Of a stretch of DNA of 12,484 bases, positions 1-7,259 are shown in pieces. Position 1 is the first letter of the stretch. Every line of letters begins with the position of its first letter. The notes below the pieces were generated by a model that did not search any database, was not told the DNA's origin, and saw only the letters and a list, made by a program, of their open reading frames with translations. The stretch comes from an uncultured Holophagaceae bacterium. Its GTDB lineage: Bacteria; Acidobacteriota; Holophagae; Holophagales; Holophagaceae. A program made the position numbers and the translations under genes. The stretch covers positions 1 through 12,484 of the forward strand of contig CAIXHJ010000463.1 of assembly GCA_903919165.1 (NCBI GenBank). The letters run 5' to 3'.

Positions 1-1
1 C

Positions 2-613
2 ACCAAGGCCACCCAGCTGGGGGCAAAGGTCGTGACCATTTCCGGTCCCGACGGTTACATCTACGACGCAGATGGCATCTTCGGCGAGAAGATCGTCCAT
101 ATGGAGGAGATGCTTCGCATCGACCGCATGGCCGTGGCGCCCTACGTCGAGAAATACAAGACCGCCAAATTCTACGCGGGCAAGCGCCCCTGGGAGCAAG
201 TGGTGGACGTGGCCCTGCCCTGCGCCATCCAGAACGAGCTGAACCTCGATGAGGCCAAGACTCTCCTCGCGAACGGATGCAAGGCCGTGGTCGAGGGTGC
301 CAACATGCCCAGCACCTTAGATGCCGTGGAGTTCTTCCAGGCCAACACGGACAAGATCCTGTTCGCCCCTGGCAAGGCCTCCAACGCAGGCGGCGTAGCC
401 ACCTCAGGTCTCGAGATGTCCCAGAACTCCATGCGCCTGGGCTGGACCGCCGAGGAGGTGGACGCCCGACTGCATCAAATCATGATCAACATTCACAAGT
501 CCTGCGTGGACGCCGCCGCCCGCTTCGGCACGCCCGGCAACTACGTGAACGGCGCGAACATCGCCGGCTTCCTCAAGGTGGCCGACTCGATGATCGATCA
601 GGGGCTTGTGTAG
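2..613 (+). CDS. gdhA: NADP-type glutamate dehydrogenase, C-terminal part (5' end outside window)
   Basis: This is the last 203 codons of a glutamate dehydrogenase, which interconverts 2-oxoglutarate plus ammonia with glutamate in the cytoplasm. The frame is open from base 2, so the start lies upstream of the window; family members are usually about 450 residues, so roughly half is present. Visible family landmarks are PCAIQNELN, the VEGANMPST segment of the nucleotide-binding domain, and the block APGKASNAGGVATSGLEMSQ near the C-terminus, which shapes the substrate and cofactor cleft. The wording of these blocks matches the hexameric bacterial NADP-dependent type; cofactor preference cannot be proven from this half. 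The gene ends in TAG and is followed within 20 bases by a strong intrinsic terminator, so it is the last gene of its transcript. Confidence 0.95.
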   Translation, partial: TKATQLGAKVVTISGPDGYIYDADGIFGEKIVHMEEMLRIDRMAVAPYVEKYKTAKFYAGKRPWEQVVDVALPCAIQNELNLDEAKTLLANGCKAVVEGANMPSTLDAVEFFQANTDKILFAPGKASNAGGVATSGLEMSQNSMRLGWTAEEVDARLHQIMINIHKSCVDAAARFGTPGNYVNGANIAGFLKVADSMIDQGLV

Positions 614-631
614 TTCCTAGCAGGTCTTTAA

Positions 632-669
632 CGCAGAAAAGGGGGTCGCAAACGGCCCCCTTTTCTGCG
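632..669 (+). terminator. Intrinsic terminator after gdhA
   Basis: A perfect inverted repeat pairs 632-645 (CGCAGAAAAGGGGG) with 656-669 (CCCCCTTTTCTGCG). The stem extends inward by T-G, C-G and G-C pairs to leave a four-base CAAA loop, giving a 17-pair hairpin. The inner G/C-rich part followed by TTTT is the classic Rho-independent form. The matching AAAA on the left arm would allow it to work in both directions. It lies between the gdhA stop and the next gene on the same strand, so it separates the two transcription units. Confidence 0.88.
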
Positions 670-703
670 CAGACCGGTACACTTCCTGGAACCCGGGGCG
701 CCG

Positions 704-3700
704 ATGATCAGTCGTGAATTCAATGAGATCTTCCGGAAGTACACCTCGGACAAGGAGATCTTCCACGACCTGATGCCGCTGCGCACCCGCGAGATCTTGC
801 TGGTGGCTCCGGCCTTCGATGCCTTCACCCTGGAGCAAGACGGCCTTCTGACCGAAATCCTCTTCGACGGCTACTACCAGCTCAACATGAGCAACCCACC
901 CCGGGTGATCAACGTGTCCACGCTGGACGAGGCGCTGGAGAAGTGTACTACCCGACATTTCGACATGATCATCGTCATGAGCCGGCTGGGTCAGGGCGGA
1001 CATGTGGAGCTATCCAAGGCTCTTCGGAAATCCGCGCCGCGGATCCCGATCTACCTGCTGCTCAATGACAACGTGGAAGTCGGAGCCATGGACAGGCGGC
1101 GCCAGGAACTCCACCGCCACTATGACCAGATCTTCGTCTGGAACGGGAATCCCGAGATCTTCATGGCCATGGTGAAGTTGATGGAGGACAGGGCGAATGT
1201 CGAAAACGACACCAAGGTCGGCCTCACACGCGTGATCCTGCTGGTCGAGGACAGCATCCGCTACTACTCGCGGTACCTGCCCATCCTCTACGCCGAGATA
1301 CTCAAGCAGACCACCCGGCTTGCCAAGGACCAGAGCATGGACGGCATGACGCGAACCCTGTCCATGCGCGTCCGGCCCAAGGTGATCCTGGCCACCACCT
1401 ATGAAGAGGCCCTCGTCTTTTGCGACAAGTACCAGGATTTTCTTCTATGCGTCATCACCGATCGGAAGTTTCCCAAGGATGGGACTCTGGATCGGGAGGC
1501 TGGCATCAAGGTCATCAAGGTCGTGAAGAACCGCAACCCCCATCTCCCGACCCTGCTGCAGTCCTCTGATCCCTTCAAGGAGTCCTGGGCCACGGCCATC
1601 AACAGCGGCTTCCTCAACAAGAACTCGTACACGCTCGGCGCCGAACTCTCCAACTTCTTCCACGAAAGCCTGGGCTTCGGCGACTTCATCTTCCGGGACG
1701 AGAGCGGCGCGGAAATCGCGCGCGCCGTCGACATGGAGGACCTGCAGGCCAAGCTGCGCACGGTTCCCGTGGAATCCCTGGTCTACCATGCCTCCCGGAA
1801 TCACTTCTCCGCGTGGATCATGGCCCGCGGCGAAGTCCAGGTGGCGAAGGTGCTGGGGAAGTTCCGCGTTTCCGACTACCGCGATCCCGAGGAGCTGCGC
1901 ACCTTCCTCATCAACGTGGGCGACTACGTGCAGCGCATGAAGACCCTGGGGAAGGTGATTCCCCTGACTGAATCCACGCCGAAGGATGAGCCCAACATCC
2001 TTCGGTTGGCCCCGGGTTCCATGGGCGGCAAGGGTCGTGGCGTCGCCTTCATCCATTCCCTGCTCTCCCGCCTGGACCTGGACAACCTGCTGCCCGAAGC
2101 GAACATCCGCATCCCCCGTTCCGCCACCATCGGCACCGAGGAATTCAACTCCTTCATCAGCCGGAACGGACTGCGGCAGATGCTCCAAAACGATGTAGAC
2201 GACGACTCCATCAAGCGCCGCTTCCTCATGGGTTCCCTGTCGCCCGAACTGCTGGCCAAATTGCGCCTTTTCCTCACCAAGCACGCGAAGATGCCCCTCG
2301 CCGTGCGTTCCTCCGGCCTGCTGGAAGACAGCCTTTCCCACCCTTTCGCGGGCCTCTACAGCACCTTCTTCCTGCCCAACAACGACCCCGATCCCGCCGT
2401 GCGCGAGGCCCAGCTCACCGAGGCCATCAGACTGGTCTACGCATCGGTCTACTCGAAGGCCTCGCGCTCCTACTTCCAGGCCATCGACTACAAGATCGAG
2501 GAGGAGCAGATGGCCATCCTCATCCAGGAGGTCGCGGGCAGCCGCTTCGGCGATCGCTTCTACCCCCACATCTCCGGCGTGGCCCAGTCCTTCAACTACT
2601 ACCCTGTGGCCTACACCAAGCCCGAGGACGGCATCGCCAACATCGCCGTGGGCCTGGGGAAGTATGTGGTCGAAGGGGGGAAGACCTACCGGTTCTCGCC
2701 ACCCTATCCCGAGATGGATATGGTGCCTCCCAGGGAACAGCTGCGCACCACCCAGAAGCAGTTCTACGCCCTGGATATGACTCGCACCTCCGTGGACCTC
2801 TACGGTGGCGAGGATGCGACCCTGCTCAGCCTCGACATCCAGCAGGCTGAGAAGGACGGCGCCCTCTGGCATTGCGCCTCCGTATGGGACGCCAATGATG
2901 ACCGGATCCGCGATGGTCTGGACACCCCCGGCCCCCGCATCGTGAACTTCCGGAATATCCTGAAGTACGATCAATTCCCGCTCCCGAAAATCCTCCAGAC
3001 GCTCCTGGAGCTCATCCGTGAGGCCATGGAGACACCCGTGGAGATCGAGTTCGCCGTGAACCTCGACAAGGACCCGGAAAACGGCAAGCCCACCTTCACC
3101 TTGCTCCAGATCAAGCACCAGCTTCTGGACAACGGCGAGGTGAACCTCTCGCTCACGGACCTTGATCCCGCGGAGCTCTTCCTCTTCTCGGAAAAATGTG
3201 TGGGAAACGGCACCGTGGAGGGGCTTCGCGACATCGTGTGGGTGGACCCTGAAGGCTTCGATAAATTCGATACGCCTGCCCTGGCCACTCAGATCGAGCA
3301 AATCAACGACCGGTTCCGGACCGAGGGAGGGAAGTATGTGCTGCTGGGTCCAGGCCGCTGGGGCAGCAACGACCGCCACCTTGGTATTCCCATCGCCTGG
3401 TCCATGATCTCCTGCGCCCAGGTGATCGTGGAGTACGCCATGGCGAACTTCCAGGCGGACGCCTCTCTGGGCTCCCATTTCTTCCATAACGTGACCTCGC
3501 TCAACATCGGCTACTTCACCGTGCCCTACCCGCGGGGCACCAGCCTCCTCGACTGGGACTGGTTGCGCCAGCAGCCGGAGGTCTGGCGTTCGGGCTGCCT
3601 CGTCCACACCCGGCTGGAGGAACCCGTCCACATCGTCATGGACGGGCGGCGTAGCGCCTCCGCGATCTTCAAGCGCACCCCGAAACCTGCCCCGCCGGAG

Positions 3701-3718
3701 CCTGGGGAATTCCAGTAG
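704..3718 (+). CDS. Receiver-like / PEP-pyruvate-binding (PPDK N-terminal, ATP-grasp) fusion protein
   Basis: A 1004-residue soluble protein, function not established. Residues about 29-130 resemble a response-regulator receiver fold but have M92 at the phospho-acceptor position. Residues about 174-315 form a second receiver-like domain with acidic pair E182-D183, D253 (TDRKFP), S287/S288 and K306 (GFLNKN), so the phosphorylation site looks intact. From about 430 the protein matches the PEP-synthase/pyruvate-phosphate-dikinase N-terminal domain: GSMGGKGRG (438-446), an AVRSS block (533-537) followed by ED and a PFAG segment, and a GLGKYVVEGG segment. No phosphohistidine swivel domain or PEP/pyruvate barrel follows; instead there is a C-terminal region with GPGRWGSND (882-890) and GSHFF. 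It is therefore not a complete PEP synthase. A signalling-controlled ATP-dependent phosphotransferase is an inference. Start chosen at the ATG 34 bases after the terminator; its ribosome-binding site is weak (GGGGCG). The next gene starts 98 bases later. Confidence 0.85.
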   Translation: MISREFNEIFRKYTSDKEIFHDLMPLRTREILLVAPAFDAFTLEQDGLLTEILFDGYYQLNMSNPPRVINVSTLDEALEKCTTRHFDMIIVMSRLGQGGHVELSKALRKSAPRIPIYLLLNDNVEVGAMDRRRQELHRHYDQIFVWNGNPEIFMAMVKLMEDRANVENDTKVGLTRVILLVEDSIRYYSRYLPILYAEILKQTTRLAKDQSMDGMTRTLSMRVRPKVILATTYEEALVFCDKYQDFLLCVITDRKFPKDGTLDREAGIKVIKVVKNRNPHLPTLLQSSDPFKESWATAINSGFLNKNSYTLGAELSNFFHESLGFGDFIFRDESGAEIARAVDMEDLQAKLRTVPVESLVYHASRNHFSAWIMARGEVQVAKVLGKFRVSDYRDPEELRTFLINVGDYVQRMKTLGKVIPLTESTPKDEPNILRLAPGSMGGKGRGVAFIHSLLSRLDLDNLLPEANIRIPRSATIGTEEFNSFISRNGLRQMLQNDVDDDSIKRRFLMGSLSPELLAKLRLFLTKHAKMPLAVRSSGLLEDSLSHPFAGLYSTFFLPNNDPDPAVREAQLTEAIRLVYASVYSKASRSYFQAIDYKIEEEQMAILIQEVAGSRFGDRFYPHISGVAQSFNYYPVAYTKPEDGIANIAVGLGKYVVEGGKTYRFSPPYPEMDMVPPREQLRTTQKQFYALDMTRTSVDLYGGEDATLLSLDIQQAEKDGALWHCASVWDANDDRIRDGLDTPGPRIVNFRNILKYDQFPLPKILQTLLELIREAMETPVEIEFAVNLDKDPENGKPTFTLLQIKHQLLDNGEVNLSLTDLDPAELFLFSEKCVGNGTVEGLRDIVWVDPEGFDKFDTPALATQIEQINDRFRTEGGKYVLLGPGRWGSNDRHLGIPIAWSMISCAQVIVEYAMANFQADASLGSHFFHNVTSLNIGYFTVPYPRGTSLLDWDWLRQQPEVWRSGCLVHTRLEEPVHIVMDGRRSASAIFKRTPKPAPPEPGEFQ

Positions 3719-3801
3719 TCGGACCCACCACGGGCCGCTCTGCGCCTGCTGAGTCAGCCATCGGGATCACGGCCATTGGAGTGGATCCGCTAGAGTGTTG
3801 C

Positions 3802-3808
3802 AGGGAGG
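3802..3808 (+). promoter_or_regulatory. Ribosome-binding site of gmk (decides the start)
   Basis: AGGGAGG lies 8 bases before the ATG at 3817. The frame is also open upstream to a GTG at 3781, but that codon has no such site, and the residues it would add are not part of the guanylate kinase fold. The ATG at 3817 is therefore preferred. Confidence 0.8.
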
Positions 3809-3816
3809 AACGATCG

Positions 3817-4428
3817 ATGCACCATCCGGGAAACGTGTTCGTGGTCTCAGCGCCCTCAGGTGCTGGCAAGTCCACTCTCGTCCGGCGGCTGGTCTCAACC
3901 GTACCGAACCTGATCTTCTCCATCTCCTTCACCACCCGGAAGCCGCGTCCCGGCGAAGTGGATGGCCTTGACTACTTCTACATTGACGACGCGTCCTTCG
4001 AGGCTATGGTCCGGGAAGGCGGTTTCGTGGAGTGGGTCGAAGTCTACGGCTACCGCTATGGCACCGGCCGGGATTGGCTGAACGGCGTGCTGGCCTCGGG
4101 CCAGGACGTGCTGCTCGACATCGAGACCACCGGCGCTCTGAACCTCCGGCGGGCCATTCCCGATGCATGCATGATCTTCATTCTCCCGCCTTCCGTCGCG
4201 GCCCTGGAGGAGCGCCTGCGCAGCCGGGGCAAGGACTCCGACGAGCAGATCCGCATTCGCCTGGAGTACGCCCTACACGAGATGGAGCAGTACCCGGCCT
4301 ACGATTACCTGGTCCTGAATGACGATCTTGAACTCGCCTACCGCAGATTCGAGAGCATCATCCTCGCCACCCGTGCCAGCCGGGAACGCATGGCCCCGGC
4401 CGCTCAGAGGATCCTCGAAGGGTTCTAG
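3817..4428 (+). CDS. gmk: Guanylate kinase
   Basis: A 203-residue cytoplasmic enzyme that phosphorylates GMP to GDP with ATP, needed for GTP supply and recycling of cGMP. The length is typical (about 205). The ATP-binding P-loop APSGAGKS is at residues 12-19. The GMP-binding region follows as TTRKPRPGEVDGLDYFYID, then YGYRYGT, the lid-type segment with RLRSRGKDSDEQIRIRL, and YDYLVLNDD near the end. One oddity is IETTGA at 102-107, where many guanylate kinases have a DxQGA-type sequence; the Asp at 101 before it is kept. The gene is 98 bases after the preceding gene and 65 bases before the S41 peptidase gene. It is not next to rpoZ, its common partner in other bacteria, at least on the visible side. 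Confidence 0.95.
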   Translation: MHHPGNVFVVSAPSGAGKSTLVRRLVSTVPNLIFSISFTTRKPRPGEVDGLDYFYIDDASFEAMVREGGFVEWVEVYGYRYGTGRDWLNGVLASGQDVLLDIETTGALNLRRAIPDACMIFILPPSVAALEERLRSRGKDSDEQIRIRLEYALHEMEQYPAYDYLVLNDDLELAYRRFESIILATRASRERMAPAAQRILEGF

Positions 4429-4493
4429 GAACCCCACCCATCGCAGACGGAACGCACCAGGCGTATCCTGAAGGCTGTCTTTCCGGGAGCCTC

Positions 4494-6074
4494 ATGGCCC
4501 GTTTCCTCAAGCGCAACTGGATGTGGATGGTACTGGCCGTCACGGTGGCGGTGGCGGGTCCCCTGCTGGCCCGGTCCAGCGGACAGACCGCGCGCCAGCG
4601 CAGCCTGGACACCCTGACCGAGATCATGGACCTGGTCCAGAAGGACACGCCCGAACCCCCCACGCCCCGGCAACTCACCCACGCCACCATCCAGGGCATG
4701 CTGCACACGCTGGATCCCCACTCGAACTACATGGACGAAAGTGAATTCAGAATGCTGCGCGAGGAGCAGAAGGGTTCCTTCTTTGGCATCGGCGCCATCA
4801 TCCAGCAGCATGACCAGGGCATCGCGATCATCAGTCCCATGAAGGGCGGCCCAGCCGAGCGCCTGGGCGTGCGATCCGGCGACATCATCAAGGAGATCGA
4901 CGGCGCCAGCACAGAAGGCATGAGCTCCAACGCCGCCCTCCTGAAGCTTCGCGGCGAGAAAGGCACTTTGGTGGAGATCGCCGTGCAGCGAACGGGCCTC
5001 GCCGAGCTGTTGCACTTCTCCATTCCCCGGGCTGAAGTCCCCACCAACAGCGTCTACTACAGCTTCATGCTGAACCCCATCACAGGTTTCATCCTCATCA
5101 AGGACTTCGGCGAGACCACGTCCGAGGAATTCGAGAAAGCCGTTACTACCTTGAAGAGACAGGGCATGAAACAACTCATCCTGGATCTGCGCGGCGACGG
5201 GGGGGGTGTACTGGATGCCGCCATCGGCATCTGCCGCCAGCTGCTGGGGCCCGACCAGCTCATCGTTAGCCAGAAGGGCCGGGACGGACGTGAGGAAAAC
5301 CAGACCCGCACCAGCAAGGGGTCCCAGCTTGATCCTTTCCCGCTGGTCATCCTCATCAACCGCGGCACCGCCAGCGCCAGCGAAATCGTCACTGGCGCCG
5401 TCCAGGACCACGACCGGGGCCTGGTCGTCGGACAGACCAGCTGGGGCAAGGGCCTCGTCCAGAGCGTGCTCACCATCAACCGCTCCCGCGGCCTGACCCT
5501 TACCACCGCGCGCTACTACACGCCCTCTGGCCGCAACATCCAGCGAGACTACAGTCATGGTCTGGATGACTACTACAACCCCGATGACGAGAAGGACACC
5601 AAACCCAAAGGACCGGCCTTCAAGACGGACCTGGGCCGCACCGTCTACGGCGGAGGCGGCATCAACCCCGACTACGCGCTACCCACCCTCCGGTACAACG
5701 AGTTCATGGTGGATCTCCGGTTCCGCCACCAGTCCTTCTTCCGCTTCGCCGTCCACGAGAAGGAGCACTTCGGCGTCAAGCCCGGCCAGCACGCCGACAA
5801 CGCGATCATGAGCCGGTTCCGCGCATGGGCCCTGGACCAGAAGCTCACCATCTCCGACAAGGACTGGGAGACCAACCTCGGCGCCATGGAGGAGCAGATC
5901 TCCGTCGAAATGCAGAATGTGGCCTTCGGCATCGAGGCCGGCTTCAAGATCCAGTGCGAGAAAGATCCCGCCATCCTCAAGGCCCTAGAGGTCATGCCCG
6001 AGGCCGAGGCCCTGCTCCAGAAAAAACAGCTGCTCCAGCGCGGAACCCCTACAAAGGTCGCCACCACCAACTAG
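4494..6074 (+). CDS. S41 family carboxy-terminal processing peptidase with PDZ domain
   Basis: A 526-residue serine protease of the CtpA/Prc family that trims or degrades envelope proteins from their C-termini. A basic start followed by a hydrophobic stretch (WMWMVLAVTVAVAG, about residues 9-22) indicates a signal peptide or membrane anchor, placing the enzyme outside the inner membrane. The conserved GMLHTLDPHSNYMD is followed by a PDZ domain at about 95-178 (GIGAII, PAERLGVRSGDIIKEIDG). The protease core has DLRGDGGG (232-239) and NRGTASASEI, with S294 and K319 forming the Ser-Lys dyad at the usual spacing of 25. After the YYTPSGRNIQ block a helical tail of about 125 residues (400-526) is present. 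Ribosome-binding site GGGAG is close, 4 bases before ATG. It is probably co-transcribed with the next gene, 13 bases downstream. Confidence 0.93.
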   Translation: MARFLKRNWMWMVLAVTVAVAGPLLARSSGQTARQRSLDTLTEIMDLVQKDTPEPPTPRQLTHATIQGMLHTLDPHSNYMDESEFRMLREEQKGSFFGIGAIIQQHDQGIAIISPMKGGPAERLGVRSGDIIKEIDGASTEGMSSNAALLKLRGEKGTLVEIAVQRTGLAELLHFSIPRAEVPTNSVYYSFMLNPITGFILIKDFGETTSEEFEKAVTTLKRQGMKQLILDLRGDGGGVLDAAIGICRQLLGPDQLIVSQKGRDGREENQTRTSKGSQLDPFPLVILINRGTASASEIVTGAVQDHDRGLVVGQTSWGKGLVQSVLTINRSRGLTLTTARYYTPSGRNIQRDYSHGLDDYYNPDDEKDTKPKGPAFKTDLGRTVYGGGGINPDYALPTLRYNEFMVDLRFRHQSFFRFAVHEKEHFGVKPGQHADNAIMSRFRAWALDQKLTISDKDWETNLGAMEEQISVEMQNVAFGIEAGFKIQCEKDPAILKALEVMPEAEALLQKKQLLQRGTPTKVATTN

Positions 6075-6087
6075 CACAGGGGTTCTC

Positions 6088-7245
6088 ATGGGCGTCACGC
6101 CTCCTGACCACGTCGAAGCCCTGCGTCATGAAGTTCGCAAGTTCGCGGAACGGGAGATTCGCCCCAACGTCATGACCTGGGACGAGGCCAAGACCTTTCC
6201 CATGGCCGTGGTGAAACAGCTGGGTGAGATGGGCATGATGGGCGTCATCTTCCCCGAGCAGTATGGCGGCGCTGGCATGGGCTATCTGGAGTATGCCGTG
6301 GTGGTCGAGGAATTGTCCCGAGTGGATGGTTCTGTGGGCATCACCGTGGCCGCTCACAACAGCCTGTGCAGCAACCACATCTACGCCATGGGCGACGAGC
6401 GCCAGAAGCAGGCCTACCTGGTACCCCTGGCCAGCGGGAAGGCCATCGGCGCCTGGGGCCTCACCGAGCCGGGATCTGGCAGTGACGCGGGGGCCCTCCA
6501 CACCAGGGCAAAGAAGGATGGCCAGAACTATCTCCTGAACGGCACCAAGACCTTCATCACCCACGGCACCGTTGGCGACATCTTCGTCGTCATGGCCCGT
6601 ACACGGCCGCCGCGCGAGGGGCACGGCACCGCCGACGGCATCAGCGCCTTCATCCTCGAGAAGGGCATGAACGGCTTCCGGTCCGGCAAGCAGGAGAACA
6701 AGCTCGGCCTTCGCGCCAGCGACACCTCCGAATTGATCCTCGAGGACGTGAAGGTGCCAGAGGCAAACCTCCTGGGCGAGGACGGCTTGGGCTTCAAGCA
6801 GGCCATGCGAACCCTGGACGGCGGCCGCATCAGCATCGGGGCGCTCGGACTCGGCATGGCCCAGGGCGCCTTCGAGGAGGCCCTGCGCTACAGCAAGATC
6901 CGCCACACCTTCGGCAGGCCCCTGGCCGACCACCAGGGCATCCAGTTCAAGCTGGCGGACATGGGCACGGAGATCGAGGCCGCCCGTTTGCTCGTCTACC
7001 GCGCAGCGGGCCTGAAGGACCAGGGTCTGCCCTATGCCAAGGCCGCCAGCATGGCCAAGCTCTACAGCTCGGAAGTGGCCTGCCGCGTGGCCGACCAGGC
7101 CGTGCAAATCCTCGGCGGCTACGGCTACATCAAGGACTATCCAGTGGAGAAGTACTACCGGGACGTGAAGCTCTGCACCATCGGCGAAGGCACCAGCGAG
7201 ATCCAGCGGACTGTGATTGCTCGGCATCTGCTATCCGAGTACTGA
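6088..7245 (+). CDS. Acyl-CoA dehydrogenase
   Basis: A 385-residue FAD enzyme that oxidises acyl-CoA to 2-enoyl-CoA and passes electrons to electron-transfer flavoprotein. The length is that of the short-chain/branched-chain class. An N-terminal helical domain with FPEQYGGAGMGYLEY is followed by the flavin/substrate motif GAWGLTEPGSGSD (121-133), the R272-HTFGRPL block of the C-terminal helical domain, QILGGYGYIKDYPVEKYYRD, and IGEGTSEIQR, whose E367 aligns with the catalytic base of short-chain enzymes. Chain length or branched substrate cannot be decided from sequence alone. No ETF, thiolase or hydratase gene is nearby, so the pathway is not shown by context. Ribosome-binding site AGGGG is 5 bases before the ATG. 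Spacing of 13 bases upstream and 14 downstream suggests an operon with the two peptidase genes. Confidence 0.95.
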   Translation: MGVTPPDHVEALRHEVRKFAEREIRPNVMTWDEAKTFPMAVVKQLGEMGMMGVIFPEQYGGAGMGYLEYAVVVEELSRVDGSVGITVAAHNSLCSNHIYAMGDERQKQAYLVPLASGKAIGAWGLTEPGSGSDAGALHTRAKKDGQNYLLNGTKTFITHGTVGDIFVVMARTRPPREGHGTADGISAFILEKGMNGFRSGKQENKLGLRASDTSELILEDVKVPEANLLGEDGLGFKQAMRTLDGGRISIGALGLGMAQGAFEEALRYSKIRHTFGRPLADHQGIQFKLADMGTEIEAARLLVYRAAGLKDQGLPYAKAASMAKLYSSEVACRVADQAVQILGGYGYIKDYPVEKYYRDVKLCTIGEGTSEIQRTVIARHLLSEY

Positions 7246-7259
7246 TTCCCGGAGAATTC

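Noticed and set aside
1445..3631. Minus-strand open frame of 728 codons opposite the receiver/PEP-binding gene
   Set aside because: It lies wholly antisense to a gene with clear domain matches, has a low-complexity Val/Gly/Glu/His-rich translation with no recognisable motif, and is the expected by-product of strong G/C bias at third codon positions.
704..3718. Annotation as a standard phosphoenolpyruvate synthase (ppsA)
   Set aside because: Only the ATP-grasp half is present; the phosphohistidine motif and PEP/pyruvate barrel are missing, so the full reaction is not supported.
3782..3801. Sigma-54 type promoter before gmk (TGG...TTGC)
   Set aside because: The GG and GC elements are 15 bases apart instead of the required 10.
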